Shown: positions 21,589-31,075 of the stretch, one piece after another
Layout of the letters: every line of letters starts with the position of its first letter
How positions within the stretch are numbered: position 1 is the stretch's first letter
DNA from: Sphingomonas_D zeicaulis
GTDB taxonomy: Bacteria > Pseudomonadota > Alphaproteobacteria > Sphingomonadales > Sphingomonadaceae
Assembly (NCBI RefSeq): GCF_050433225.1
Contig: NZ_JBNPXQ010000004.1
Location: forward strand, 248,001 to 312,000
Length of the DNA stretch: 64,000 nucleotides
Reading direction: 5' to 3'
The notes under the pieces: generated by a model
What the model was told of the DNA's origin: nothing
Seen by the model: only the letters and a program-made list of their open reading frames with translations
Databases searched by the model: none
Program-made: the position numbers and the translations under genes

Positions 21589-21618
21589 CGGCGGCGCTGG
21601 GTCCAGCGCCGCCGTTTT
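21589..21618 (+). terminator. Rho-independent terminator of acnA
   Basis: CGGCGGCGCTGG (21589-21600) and its exact complement (21603-21614) form a 12-bp stem followed by TTTT, 31 bases after the acnA stop. Confidence 0.9.
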
Positions 21619-21751
21619 CGCGTCCATGTGTCGTGCGGCACAGACCGACTCACTGCGGTCTGCGAGTCTCCACACCGTCTCCTCCATGACGCCGCGACGC
21701 TTGGAGAGAGCGCGAACCCGGCTTGAGGAACAGATCGACAGGAGCATCGTG

Positions 21752-21973
21752 ATGATCGGCAGCAGCAACATCGTCTACGCCCGAGCGTCGGGCTCGGCCC
21801 TGCCTGGTGCCGCCATCACCTATCGCCCGGGCAACGCCACGAGCTGCCCCGACTGCGGCAAGAGCCACTGGCATGTCGGCCGGCACACCGCCGAATGCGC
21901 CTGGTGCGCGACGGCGCTGCCGATCTCGACCAGCGGCATGTGGTATCGGCACGTGGACGCCAAGGCGGCGTAA
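21752..21973 (+). CDS. Small zinc-ribbon protein of unknown function
   Basis: This 73-residue protein has CPDCGKSHWH followed by CAWC, a four-cysteine zinc-ribbon pattern (residues about 31-51). The ATG at 21752 has AGGAG at 21740-21744. Small proteins of this shape recur in sphingomonads as far as recalled, but no function is known. It is convergent with the cyclophilin gene. A nucleic-acid or protein-binding role is inference. Confidence 0.65.
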   Translation: MIGSSNIVYARASGSALPGAAITYRPGNATSCPDCGKSHWHVGRHTAECAWCATALPISTSGMWYRHVDAKAA

Positions 21974-22022
21974 ACGGATATGTGCTCCCCGACGCTGCGC
22001 GCCGGGGACGACAATCGCTGCC

Positions 22023-22925
22023 TCAGCCCTTCACCCGCCGCACCGGCACCGCGACGTTGCACACATCCGCACCGCCCGCGGGCTTTTCGAAGAAGGGCGG
22101 CTCCCGGTTCTGCCGTGCCTTCACATAAGCCGCGAAGCTCGCGCTTTCCGTCACCAGATATTCAAACCGCGGCCGCTCGCCCGCGGGCAGTTCGCTCGCC
22201 AGCCGCACCGTCACGATCCCCGTGAATTGCCTGGCATCGGTGTAGAAGCCCAGCGCCCCGGTGCCCCGCGGTAGCGCGGACAGATGCTCGATGCCTTCGA
22301 TCACGCGCCCGACTAGCGCGATATTGCGATCGAGGTGGCGCGGGGCGTGGCCGATCACCGCATAGAGTTCCGCGCCCGAGCCGGTATCGGGCGCATAGCC
22401 GCGTCCGGCACCGAGCATCCCATAGCAATGCACAAGCCACGCCTTGCCGTCCTTGCGCGCCGCGGGCCAGCCCTCGACATGGCCGGTCTCGGCATAGGCA
22501 TCGCCGCCGCCCAGCGGGCGGAACGGCAGCCCCGCTATGGGCAGCTCATATTCCGCCGCAAGACGCGCTGGCACGCCGGCGGGCAGCTTCTTGGTGCCTT
22601 CGGAATCGGGATCGGGCGGAGGATCACCCCATTGCACGACATAATTGTCCTGCACGCGATAGATTGCGAGCGCATCCCACCAATGCGCCCGTGCCAGCGC
22701 GCGGATGTTGCCGACATGCGCGGGCGCGAAGCGCGGCGCGAGCTGGATCACCACGCGTTGCCCGTCGGCCAACGTCATCACCACGAGATCGTCTGACGCG
22801 ATCTCGCGCCAGTCGCTCGCTGGTGCGGCCTCGGCAATCTGGCCGGGAGACGGAGGTGGCGGCGGTGCGGCCTGGGCGCTGGCGATCAGGGCAAGAGGTG
22901 CGAAAATCAAGCGGCGGCGCATCAC
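22023..22925 (-). CDS. Exported cyclophilin-type peptidyl-prolyl isomerase
   Basis: This 300-residue protein has a signal peptide (to about residue 19) and a divergent cyclophilin core: APRFAPAHVGNIRALARAHW, YRVQDNYVVQWGDP, and later a GYAPDTGSGAELYAVIGHAP segment. It probably helps fold periplasmic proteins. Some catalytic-site residues differ from classic cyclophilins, so activity is not certain. It is unlinked to its neighbours functionally. Confidence 0.8.
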   Translation of the reverse strand: MMRRRLIFAPLALIASAQAAPPPPPSPGQIAEAAPASDWREIASDDLVVMTLADGQRVVIQLAPRFAPAHVGNIRALARAHWWDALAIYRVQDNYVVQWGDPPPDPDSEGTKKLPAGVPARLAAEYELPIAGLPFRPLGGGDAYAETGHVEGWPAARKDGKAWLVHCYGMLGAGRGYAPDTGSGAELYAVIGHAPRHLDRNIALVGRVIEGIEHLSALPRGTGALGFYTDARQFTGIVTVRLASELPAGERPRFEYLVTESASFAAYVKARQNREPPFFEKPAGGADVCNVAVPVRRVKG

Positions 22926-23142
22926 GCATTCCTCGCGGCAGTGGCGTACGCCTGAAAGTGCTACAAACGTAATATCGCGTCCAGCGAACGGCTTATCTCA
23001 AGTCTTGTGGCATATATGCGACACCCCGAAAGTCCATGGTGCATCGCAACGCAAATCAGGTTCAATCGCGTTGACAAGCCCCGCCCGCGCCGTTCCCCTT
23101 CTGACGTGTTAGTCGCGTAACAGCGTTCGTAAAGGGGAAAGC

Positions 23143-26079
23143 ATGTATAATCGACGTTCGCGGACGGCGTTGCTCGTCGCCAGCGCAATGAGTCTGGGTT
23201 GGGCGATGCCCGCGTTCGCGCAAGATGCCGTGACCACCACGCCATCCACTGACGAGGGCGACGAGATCATCGTCACCGGCAGCCGCATCCAGCGCACCGA
23301 CTATGATCTTGCCAATCCGGTGGTCTCGATCACTGCGGAAACCTTGCAGCAGTCGGGCAACGTCCAGGTCATCGACACGCTCGCGCAGAATCCGGCGCTG
23401 CTAAACTCGCTGAGCGGTGCGCGCACTTCGGGGTCGCTCAGCGATTTCGGCGCGGTCGGCGTTTCGCTGCTCGATCTGCGCGGCCTCGGCGAAAACCGCA
23501 CCTTGACCCTGGTGAATGGCCGACGGCACGTGTCGTCGGTCTCGGGCACCGCTGCGGTCGACACCAACACCATTCCCACCGACCTGATCGAAAGCGTCGA
23601 CGTGCTCACCGGCGGCGCATCGGCGATCTATGGTGCCGATGGCGTGTCGGGCGTGGTCAATTTCCGCCTGAAGCGCGACTTCGAGGGCTTCACCGCGCGC
23701 GGCCAGATCGGCGTTTCAAGCCGGGGCGATGCCGGGCAGCGTTTCGGTTCGGCGACCTATGGCCGCAACTTCGCCGACGGCCGCGGCAATGTCGCGCTGG
23801 CCTATGAATATCGCGACCAGGATCGCCTCGGGTCGGCCGATCGCCGCCGCACCGGCAACCCGCTCTATAGCTATGGCCTGGTCCGCGATCCCAACGACAT
23901 TCCCGACGATCCCAATCGCCCGGATCGGGTGCTGACCAGCAATCTGCGCTATGCCGACAGCTCGATCGACGGCGCGGTGGATCTCGATCTGGATGGCATT
24001 CCGGACTTCACCGGATCGGGCAAGGTCTATGATCGCGGCCGCCTGCTGCCCTCCTCGGGCGGCCTCACGCAGGGCGGCGACAGCACGCCGCTCGCGGGCT
24101 ATCAGGGCGATCTGCAGGCCTATAACCGCGTCCACAACGTCAACCTGCTGTCGCATTATGATTTCAGCGATGCCGTCTCCGCCTTCTTCGAGGCCAAATA
24201 TGTGCGGCAAAAGACGTTCACCCTGGCGCAGCCTTCGTTCGATTTTTTCACCTATCTGAACCCGGACAATCCCTATCTGCAGGACCGGTTCGGCGTGGAC
24301 GCGACGGCGGACGGCGCGCTGCTCTCCCGCGACAATTATGATCTCGGCGTGCGCGGCGAGGAGAATGATCGTGAGACGATGCGCTTCGTCGGCGGGTTGG
24401 AGGGCCGGATTTCCGATCATGCCCGCTACGAACTCAGCTACACGTTCGGCCAGACCAAATCGAAGATCAAGCTGACAGATTATCGCATCGGCGATCGCTA
24501 TTATGCCGCGCTCGATGCGGTGACCGATCCGGCGACCGGCAACATCGTCTGCCGTTCGAACCTGTTCCCGGGCGACAATATCGATCCGAACAATTTCGAT
24601 GCGCCCGCCACCACCTTCACGCCAGGCGCGAACAGTGGCTGCCGGCCGCTCAACCTGCTCGGCAACGGCGTGCGCGATCAGGCGGCGCTGGACTGGATCA
24701 ATGCCGATGTCGTCAACCGCGCCAGGCTGCAGCAGCATGTCGTGTCCGGCTCGGTCTCGGGCGATTTCGGCCAGTTCTTCGAACTGCCGGGCGGCCCGGT
24801 CGGCTTCGCCGTCGGCGCCGAATATCGCAAGGAAAAGAGCAGCTTCGTGACCGACGAGCTGCTGCAGCAGGGCGCGTTGCTCGATTTCTCGGTCCAGCTT
24901 CCCGAGAGCGGCGATTTCGACGTGAAGGAAGTGTTCGGTGAGCTTTCGGTGCCGCTGCTGAAGGAACTGCCCTTCGCCTACAACCTGACCTTCGGCGCGG
25001 CGATTCGCCTTTCGGATTATTCGACCGTCGGGAAGACGACGACGTGGAAGGTAGACGGCACCTATTCGCCGATCCGCGACATCACCTTCCGCGGCACTTG
25101 GTCCGAAGCGGTGCGCGCGCCCAATGTCACCGAATTGTTCGCGCCGCGCAACGGCGGCTTCTCGTTCATCTCCGATCCCTGCGATCCGGTGTTCATCAAC
25201 GAGGGCTCGCAATTCCGTGCCGCGAACTGCCAGGCGGCGCTGCAGGCGGCGGGGCTCACGCCCGCGCAGATTTCCGCCTTCAATCCGGAAAATGATCCCA
25301 CCGCCACGGTCAGCCTGCCCGGCTTCTCCGGCGGCAACCGCAACCTGCGGGAAGAAACCGCACGGACCTGGACGGCGGGCGTGGTCGTGCGGCCGAGCTT
25401 CATTCCCGGCCTGATCGCCTCGTTCGACTGGTATGACATCAAGCTCGACAACGCGATCAACACGCCGACCGCGGAGGAACTTGCCGGGCTGTGCGTCGAC
25501 CAGCCGACGCTCGACAATGTCTACTGCGCCAACGTCACCCGCGCGACGGGGACCGGCTATATCTCCAGCTACTTCGTGCAGCCGCAGAATGTCGCCAATT
25601 TCCGCACGGCAGGTGCGGACCTGAAGCTGAACTACAACTTCAACACCGGCAGTTTCGGCGCATTCAACATCGCGCTGGTCGGCGGCTATCTCGATCGGCT
25701 GGAATTCATCCCCACGCCGGGCGCGGATGTCGACATCGATCGCGAGGAGCGCTTCTTCCCGAAGTGGAACGCGACCGGCGACGTCACCTGGTCGATCAAC
25801 GCGTTCACCGTCAACTACGGCATCAGCTGGTTCAGCAAGACGCGGCGCTACACCATCGAGGAACTGCGCGGCAATCCGGACCTCTCCGATCCGCGGTATT
25901 TCCGCTACAAGGAGAAGTGGCAGCACGACATCTACGTCGCCTATGACGTGAATGACCGGTTCCGCTTCTATGCTGGCGCGAATAACCTGTTCGACCAGCA
26001 GCCGTCGGTCGCCTCGCCCGACTATCCGATCAGCCCAGTCGGTCGCTACATGTATGCGGGTGCCCGCATCACGATGTGA
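23143..26079 (+). CDS. TonB-dependent receptor (large, 978 aa)
   Basis: It has a signal peptide ending at AFAQD, a TonB-box-like DEIIVTGSRIQRTD, a plug with LDLRGLGENRTLTLVNGRR and a long barrel. This plug type is common in Sphingomonas and Xanthomonas receptors for carbohydrates and peptides. The ATG follows AAAGGGGAAAG. The C-terminal residue is Met (ARITM), not the usual aromatic residue. No transporter or catabolic gene is adjacent, so the ligand is unknown. Confidence 0.95.
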   Translation: MYNRRSRTALLVASAMSLGWAMPAFAQDAVTTTPSTDEGDEIIVTGSRIQRTDYDLANPVVSITAETLQQSGNVQVIDTLAQNPALLNSLSGARTSGSLSDFGAVGVSLLDLRGLGENRTLTLVNGRRHVSSVSGTAAVDTNTIPTDLIESVDVLTGGASAIYGADGVSGVVNFRLKRDFEGFTARGQIGVSSRGDAGQRFGSATYGRNFADGRGNVALAYEYRDQDRLGSADRRRTGNPLYSYGLVRDPNDIPDDPNRPDRVLTSNLRYADSSIDGAVDLDLDGIPDFTGSGKVYDRGRLLPSSGGLTQGGDSTPLAGYQGDLQAYNRVHNVNLLSHYDFSDAVSAFFEAKYVRQKTFTLAQPSFDFFTYLNPDNPYLQDRFGVDATADGALLSRDNYDLGVRGEENDRETMRFVGGLEGRISDHARYELSYTFGQTKSKIKLTDYRIGDRYYAALDAVTDPATGNIVCRSNLFPGDNIDPNNFDAPATTFTPGANSGCRPLNLLGNGVRDQAALDWINADVVNRARLQQHVVSGSVSGDFGQFFELPGGPVGFAVGAEYRKEKSSFVTDELLQQGALLDFSVQLPESGDFDVKEVFGELSVPLLKELPFAYNLTFGAAIRLSDYSTVGKTTTWKVDGTYSPIRDITFRGTWSEAVRAPNVTELFAPRNGGFSFISDPCDPVFINEGSQFRAANCQAALQAAGLTPAQISAFNPENDPTATVSLPGFSGGNRNLREETARTWTAGVVVRPSFIPGLIASFDWYDIKLDNAINTPTAEELAGLCVDQPTLDNVYCANVTRATGTGYISSYFVQPQNVANFRTAGADLKLNYNFNTGSFGAFNIALVGGYLDRLEFIPTPGADVDIDREERFFPKWNATGDVTWSINAFTVNYGISWFSKTRRYTIEELRGNPDLSDPRYFRYKEKWQHDIYVAYDVNDRFRFYAGANNLFDQQPSVASPDYPISPVGRYMYAGARITM

Positions 26080-26100
26080 TCTGCCTCAAGGCAGGCAAGG

Positions 26101-26130
26101 GAAAGGGGCGCTTCGGCGCCCCTTTCTTCT
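26101..26130. terminator. Bidirectional terminator between TonB receptor and LysR genes
   Basis: GAAAGGGGCGC (26101-26111) and its exact complement (26116-26126) form an 11-bp stem with a stable TTCG loop, followed by TTCT. It serves the receptor gene and, on the other strand, the convergent LysR gene, whose stop is at 26134. Confidence 0.9.
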
Positions 26131-26133
26131 GGC

Positions 26134-27048
26134 TCACCCGCGCCAGCGCATGAAATCCACGAACGCGCGCAATGCCGGCGGCATCTGCCGGCGCGAACTG
26201 TAATACAGCCGGGCGCCGGGGAAGGGCGGCAGCCAATCCTCCAGAAGGCTGACGAGCCGGCCCGCGGAGACGGCGGGGCGCACCCATTCCTCGAAGGTGG
26301 CGAGCAGGCCGACGCCGGCCTCCGCGAGCGCGAGTTCCACCGGCGGGCTGCCGCACAGCACCGCGTGGCGGGGGCGGATCGCCAGCAATTCCTCGCCGCG
26401 TTCGAACTCCCAGTCGGGAATACGGCCACTGGGAAAGCGGTGGTTGATCGCGGGCAGGTCGACCAGGTCGCGCGGGTGGCCGGGCGTGCCGACCCGCGCG
26501 AGCAAGGCCGGCGCGGCGACCAGCGCGAAGCGCTGCGGCGGGCCGATCGGCACCGCGATCATGTCCTTCGCGACCGCCTCGTCATAGCGTGCGCCGGCAT
26601 CGAACCCGGCGGCGACGATGTCGACGAACCCCTCCTCGATCACCAGGTCGAGCGCGATGCGGGGGTAGGCGGCGATGAAGGCGGGCAGGCGCGGCGCCAG
26701 CACGAACTCGGCGATCGGGGTAGGCACGTTCAGCCGCAGCGGTCCCGCGGGCTCATCCGCCGCGGCGTTGATCCGCGCGAGCGCACCGGCGATGCCCTCC
26801 AGCGCCGGCTGCAGCGTCTCCAGCAGCGCCGCGCCCGCCGCGGTCGGGCTCACGCTGCGCGTCGTGCGGTTGAGCAGCCGCACACCCACCCGTGCCTCCA
26901 GCTCGCGGATCCGCTCGGACAGGCGCGAGGGTGAAACCCGCGTCGCTTGCGCCGCCGCGCGGAAGCTGCGCGTACGCGCCACCGCTGCGAACAGGTCGAG
27001 ATCGGCGAGGTCGGGCATGTCCATTGTTCGATATTCCGGATGCGTCAT
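26134..27048 (-). CDS. LysR-family transcriptional regulator
   Basis: This protein of about 300 residues has an N-terminal winged helix-turn-helix (DLDLFAAVARTRSFRAAAQ, SPSRLSERIRELEARVGVRLL, RTTRSVSPTAAG) and the periplasmic-binding-like effector domain. Starts at 27024 or 27018 are also possible; the helix-turn-helix begins immediately after them. It is divergent from an aldo/keto reductase, the usual arrangement for a LysR regulator and its target. Confidence 0.92.
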   Translation of the reverse strand: MTHPEYRTMDMPDLADLDLFAAVARTRSFRAAAQATRVSPSRLSERIRELEARVGVRLLNRTTRSVSPTAAGAALLETLQPALEGIAGALARINAAADEPAGPLRLNVPTPIAEFVLAPRLPAFIAAYPRIALDLVIEEGFVDIVAAGFDAGARYDEAVAKDMIAVPIGPPQRFALVAAPALLARVGTPGHPRDLVDLPAINHRFPSGRIPDWEFERGEELLAIRPRHAVLCGSPPVELALAEAGVGLLATFEEWVRPAVSAGRLVSLLEDWLPPFPGARLYYSSRRQMPPALRAFVDFMRWRG

Positions 27049-27118
27049 TCGCGATTGTGCGGATTATCGACCGGGCGGGCAAGGCGCATATCGCCGTCAC
27101 CCCTTCAGGAGACGAACG

Positions 27119-28120
27119 ATGCAACAGCTTCGACTTGGCAACACCGGCCCCATGGTATCGCGCCTCGGCCTCGGCTGCATGGGCATGTCGCCCGACCTTT
27201 ATGGCGAGGCCGACCGCGCGGAGAGCCTCGCCACGTTGGCGGCGGCGGTTGAGGCCGGCATCACCTTGCTCGACACCGGCGACTTCTACGGCATGGGCCA
27301 TAACGAGATGCTGATCGGCGAGGCGCTGCGGACCTTGCCGCGAGACCGCGTGCAGCTCAGCGTCAAGTTCGGCGCGCAGCGCGGGCCCGACGGTGCGTGG
27401 ATCGGCTATGACGCGCGCCCGGCGGCGGTGAAGACCGCGCTCGCTTATACGTTGAAGCGCCTCGGCACCGACCATATCGACATCTACCGCCCGGCACGGC
27501 TCGATCCGGCGGTGCCGATCGAGGAGACGGTGGGCGCGATCGCCGAGCAGGTGCAGGCCGGCTATGTCCGCCACATCGGCCTCTCCGAAGTCGGCGCCGA
27601 GACTATCCGGCGTGCCGCCGCGGTGCATCCGATCGTCGACCTCCAGATCGAATATTCGCTGATCTCGCGTGGGCCGGAGCGCGAGATTCTGCCGGCCTTG
27701 CGCGAACTCGGCATCGGCCTGACCGCCTATGGCGTGCTCTCGCGCGGGCTCATCAGCGGGCATTGGTCTAAAGACCAGCAGCAAGCGAAGGGCGCGGACT
27801 GGCGCCAGGCGGGGCCGCGCTTCCAAGGCGCCAACCTCGATCACAACCTTGCGCTGGTCGAGGCGCTGCGCGCCATCGCGGACGCCCGCGGCGTCAGCGT
27901 CGCGCAGGTGGCGATCGCGTGGGTGGCGGCACAGGGTAACGACATCGTGCCGCTGGTCGGCGCCCGCCGTCGCGACCGGCTGGCCGAATCGCTTGGCGCG
28001 CTGGACGTGGTGCTCGGTACCGACGATCTCGCCGCGATCGCCGCTGCCGTGCCAGCGGATGCGGCCGCGGGAGACCGCTATCCGACCGCGATGCTTGCGC
28101 ATCTCGACAGCGAGCGCTGA
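27119..28120 (+). CDS. Aldo/keto reductase (LysR-linked)
   Basis: This 333-residue (beta/alpha)8 reductase has Asp/Tyr in DTGDFYGMGHNE and Lys in SVKFGAQ. The position that is usually His reads YRPARLDP, as in one AKR subgroup, so the catalytic tetrad is not standard. The ATG at 27119 follows CAGGAG. It is probably controlled by the divergent LysR gene. Its substrate is unknown. Confidence 0.9.
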   Translation: MQQLRLGNTGPMVSRLGLGCMGMSPDLYGEADRAESLATLAAAVEAGITLLDTGDFYGMGHNEMLIGEALRTLPRDRVQLSVKFGAQRGPDGAWIGYDARPAAVKTALAYTLKRLGTDHIDIYRPARLDPAVPIEETVGAIAEQVQAGYVRHIGLSEVGAETIRRAAAVHPIVDLQIEYSLISRGPEREILPALRELGIGLTAYGVLSRGLISGHWSKDQQQAKGADWRQAGPRFQGANLDHNLALVEALRAIADARGVSVAQVAIAWVAAQGNDIVPLVGARRRDRLAESLGALDVVLGTDDLAAIAAAVPADAAAGDRYPTAMLAHLDSER

Positions 28121-28197
28121 GCGGTTGCGCAGGGGCCATGCGAACCCGCTTGCGCCCCCGCCTCCGCCACGATAGGGAGCCGCCTTCCAGCGAATGC

Positions 28198-28288
28198 GGA
28201 GCGGTGGCCGAGTGGTCGAAGGCGCTCGCCTGGAAAGTGAGTATACGGCAAAACCGTATCGAGGGTTCGAATCCCTCCCGCTCCGCCA
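28198..28288 (+). tRNA. tRNA-Ser (anticodon GGA)
   Basis: The acceptor stem GGAGCGG (28198-28204) pairs with CCGCTCC (28278-28284), followed by discriminator G and encoded CCA. The anticodon loop CTGGAAA has GGA at 28232-28234. A long variable arm (ATACGG/CCGTAT) and a T-loop GGTTCGAATCC confirm a class II serine tRNA. Its 3' end is the attachment site of the adjacent island. Confidence 0.97.
28274..28288 (+). repeat. attL core (tRNA-Ser 3' end)
   Basis: CCTCCCGCTCCGCCA at the tRNA 3' end is repeated exactly at 48397-48411. The match extends to 18 nt with one mismatch (28273 C versus 48396 T). This is the crossover repeat of the integrated element. Confidence 0.9.
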
Positions 28289-28333
28289 TTTACGCCTTTT
28301 CCAGGCCTCGCCAAACCCCCTGAAAACTGCTAT

Positions 28334-28360
28334 AAACCCGCAGAAATCAGCGGTTTTTTT
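28334..28360 (+). terminator. Probable terminator after tRNA-Ser
   Basis: AAACCCGC at 28334-28341 pairs with GCGGTTT (one C bulged) around an AGAAATCA loop, followed by seven Ts at 28354-28360. It lies within the island, so the element supplies a 3' terminator for the tRNA it occupies. Confidence 0.6.
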
Positions 28361-28398
28361 GTCCCGCTGAATTTCAAAGGATCCGACACTATCCCACA

Positions 28399-28421
28399 AA
28401 AGTGTGGGGCAAAGTGTGGGG
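28399..28421 (+). repeat. Integrase arm-type direct repeats, left end
   Basis: AAAGTGTGGGG occurs at 28399-28409 and again at 28411-28421, a 12-base period, just before the integrase gene. Near-identical paired copies with the same spacing and orientation lie at 48311-48333 beside attR. Such paired end repeats are typical arm-binding sites of tyrosine recombinases. Confidence 0.7.
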
Positions 28422-28440
28422 TAATTTTGGGTGAGACGCG

Positions 28441-29652
28441 ATGGGAAAGCTCACTGCATCCAAGGTCCGGGCCTTGACCGAGCCGGGGCGATATTCCGAC
28501 GGGGAAGGCCTTTTCCTCGAATTGAACGGTAAAGATTCGGGACGTTGGCTCCTGCGCGTTCAGTCGGGTGGCCGTCGCAGGGACATAGGATTGGGCTCAT
28601 TGCGCGCGGTTTCACTGGCGGATGCGCGTGAAGCCGCATTCCTCGCGAGGAAGAAGATCGCGCAAGGCATCGATCCTGTCGCCGAGCGGAGGCAGGAGCG
28701 CCTTGTAATTCCGACCTTCCGCAAGGCGGCCGAACTCGTCCACGAAGAGCACGAGAAAGCTTGGAAGAACGGCAAACATCAGGCGCAGTGGCTCGCGACC
28801 TTGAAGACTTACGCGTTCCCCAAAATGGGCGATCTCCTCGTCAGCGACATCGAAGGGCCGCTGATCCGTGATGTGCTGGCGCCGATCTGGCTGACCAAAC
28901 CGGAGACAGCGCGCCGCGTTCGCCAGCGTATCGCCACGGTTCTCGACTGGTCCTGTGCGAAGGGCTTTCGCGCCACGGAGGCGCCCATCCGCTCGATCTC
29001 CAAGGGACTGCCCCGTCAGCCCAAGAAGGATGGACATTTCGCTGCGATGGCCTACGCCGACGTGCCGGATTTCGTTGCGACTTTGCGGGAACGTGAGTCC
29101 GTAGGACGCCTGGCGCTTGAGGCTTTGATCCTGACAGCGGCACGATCAGGCGAAATCCGAGGCGCGCTCTGGTCAGAACTGGACCTTGAGAGAAGCCTCT
29201 GGTCGCTGCCTGCGGAGCGCATGAAGATGGGGCGAGCGCACGTCGTGCCTCTGTCAGCGGCGGCGATCGACGTCTTCGAACGCGCCGCAAAGTTTCAGGT
29301 GGGCGAAGGCAAACTCGTATTCCCAGGTCAGCGGGTCAAGAAAGTCCTCTCGGACATGACGTTGCTGAAAATCCTGCGCGACATGGATCTCAACGTGACG
29401 GTGCACGGCTTTCGCTCCGCCTTTCGAGACTGGGTGGCTGAGCAAACCGACTATCCAGGCGAGGTCGCCGAAGCGGCCTTGGCGCACACCGTCGCCAACA
29501 AGGTTGAGGCTGCATATCGTCGGACCGACTTCCTCGAGAAGCGGAAACTCCTCATGCAGGACTGGGCGGCCTTTTGCACGAGTGCCTCGAACGTAGCGAG
29601 AGGCGACGCGGTTCAAGATGGCCGGTTCGACGCAGCGACGTTGACGATTTGA
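28441..29652 (+). CDS. Tyrosine recombinase (island integrase)
   Basis: This 403-residue integrase has an N-terminal DUF4102-type arm-binding domain (residues 1-90, with YSDGEGLFLE) and a C-terminal catalytic domain. Catalytic residues can be placed: Arg235 (TAARSGEIR), His322 and Arg325 (HGFR), His349 (LAHT) and Tyr359 (AAYRR). It catalyses insertion and excision at the tRNA-Ser 3' end, 152 bases upstream. A normal-length, intact frame suggests the element can still excise. No separate excisionase is identified, although the AlpA-like protein may act as one. Confidence 0.96.
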   Translation: MGKLTASKVRALTEPGRYSDGEGLFLELNGKDSGRWLLRVQSGGRRRDIGLGSLRAVSLADAREAAFLARKKIAQGIDPVAERRQERLVIPTFRKAAELVHEEHEKAWKNGKHQAQWLATLKTYAFPKMGDLLVSDIEGPLIRDVLAPIWLTKPETARRVRQRIATVLDWSCAKGFRATEAPIRSISKGLPRQPKKDGHFAAMAYADVPDFVATLRERESVGRLALEALILTAARSGEIRGALWSELDLERSLWSLPAERMKMGRAHVVPLSAAAIDVFERAAKFQVGEGKLVFPGQRVKKVLSDMTLLKILRDMDLNVTVHGFRSAFRDWVAEQTDYPGEVAEAALAHTVANKVEAAYRRTDFLEKRKLLMQDWAAFCTSASNVARGDAVQDGRFDAATLTI

Positions 29653-29770
29653 CGTTGAGGTAAAGATGCATTCGGATTGAACCTGCACGCGAAAAGCCGA
29701 GAATACATCAATCGTGGCATCCATAATTAGGCGGCGCTTATGACAGCTCCTACCCTCTGAATGGCTAGGT

Positions 29771-31075
29771 TCAGGCGGCCTCAATACGTTCTTCGAGGGT
29801 CTGCCGCGGCAGCACCCGTTCTAGGATCAGTACCCGTTTGATAACGTTCGGGTGGACGTGGAAGGTCTTGGCGGCCCCGTCAATCGCAAGATCGTCGAGA
29901 TTATCAGTATCGAGGTGCTGACGGATGCCATCGAAGGGAGCGAGCAGATTTTGCGCAAAGGCGCGCTGAAATTTTTGACGGTCGGTTTTCGCCTTGCTGA
30001 TTATCCCGAACCCACACTTCGACCATATCTCGTCGCCGAGCGCGCAGGAAAGTTCGAAGCGTCGGTCGCGGGCGACAACAGAGCTGACCGCCACCTTGTG
30101 CCGGTTCGCCTTGTGTTCGATTCGCGCGCTGTAGGGGAGCTTTCGCGCAGTCGCCGGACGGGCTAGCGTCTCCTTCGTGGCGCCGAGAAGGTCTGAGAAG
30201 GCGTTCAAACGTATCGGTCTTAAACCAAAGTCCCGCTGGCGGCGCAGGTAGTGGGCAGCCTGTCGGCCCATCTCCCAAGGGGCCTTAGGGGACGCGTCGT
30301 TTGAAGGCGGCATGAGGCCATGGGCGGCGCTTAGGTCGACAACGATGTCCGAGGCATTCGCGGCGCGTAGGGCATTCTCAAGGACGACCGCCGAACGCGA
30401 ACCAGGGGCAGCGGATGCAGCCTCTTCGATCCCGGCTGACCCCACGCGACGCTCCAATTGCCCGAGCGCCCTCATAATCGGCTCGGGTACCGTATCGGGG
30501 TCATAGCCGAGCCGTGCCTCGACGCGCCGCCAGCTGGCGAGGAGCTCATCGTTACGCTCGTCACGCAGGGTCGCGATCAGTTGGGCGATAGCAGCCCCGT
30601 CGAGTGCGGAAGCGCAGGTCTCTCGAACCTGATCCAAAAAGTGGTCGATCCCGTTCTCGAAGGCTCGGCCTGACACCGAGGTTGTATCAGGCGCAAGGTA
30701 GCGAAGAAGCGAGCTCTCTAGATGCCGTGAGAACGCCGGTGTCAGCTGGACATTCTCGCCAGAGCTGTGGATCATGAGCGGGGGCCAGAATGTACCCCCG
30801 GACGCCGAACTCAATTCGTGGCGTAGCCGCCAATTCACTGAGGGCGTCGAACCGTCGAGGGATTCGTAGCGCAGCCGCCACCAATTGTCGGCGAGCCAAA
30901 AAGCAAGAGAGACAGCGGACGCTCGGAAATGATCTCGCTGTCCGCCTTTCTCGAGGTCGAGAAAACGCGTCAGCGACTCTCCGTCGGCTGCAATGCGTAT
31001 TTCCGCGACGTCTCGCACGCCGACGGCAGGACTCTTCGGCCAGCGGGCGTCAACGACGAAGGTTTCTGCGATCAC
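29771..31075 (-). CDS. ImmA/IrrE-like protein with degenerate metal site
   Basis: This 434-residue protein is not firmly recognised. Residues 339-348 read RFELSCALGD, lining up with the RFxxAHELGH zinc motif of ImmA/IrrE peptidases with both His and the Glu replaced. The following RAFAQNLLAP resembles the family's FAxxLLxP helix. It is therefore probably a non-catalytic relative, perhaps a sensor or antitoxin-like partner. It overlaps the upstream gene by four bases (ATGA), so the two form one operon. The N-terminal 300 residues show no motif I know. Confidence 0.6.
   Translation of the reverse strand: MIAETFVVDARWPKSPAVGVRDVAEIRIAADGESLTRFLDLEKGGQRDHFRASAVSLAFWLADNWWRLRYESLDGSTPSVNWRLRHELSSASGGTFWPPLMIHSSGENVQLTPAFSRHLESSLLRYLAPDTTSVSGRAFENGIDHFLDQVRETCASALDGAAIAQLIATLRDERNDELLASWRRVEARLGYDPDTVPEPIMRALGQLERRVGSAGIEEAASAAPGSRSAVVLENALRAANASDIVVDLSAAHGLMPPSNDASPKAPWEMGRQAAHYLRRQRDFGLRPIRLNAFSDLLGATKETLARPATARKLPYSARIEHKANRHKVAVSSVVARDRRFELSCALGDEIWSKCGFGIISKAKTDRQKFQRAFAQNLLAPFDGIRQHLDTDNLDDLAIDGAAKTFHVHPNVIKRVLILERVLPRQTLEERIEAA

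Noticed and set aside
23716..25926. 736-codon minus-strand open frame
   Set aside because: It lies wholly inside the second TonB receptor gene; the product has no recognisable motif and results from high-GC codon bias.
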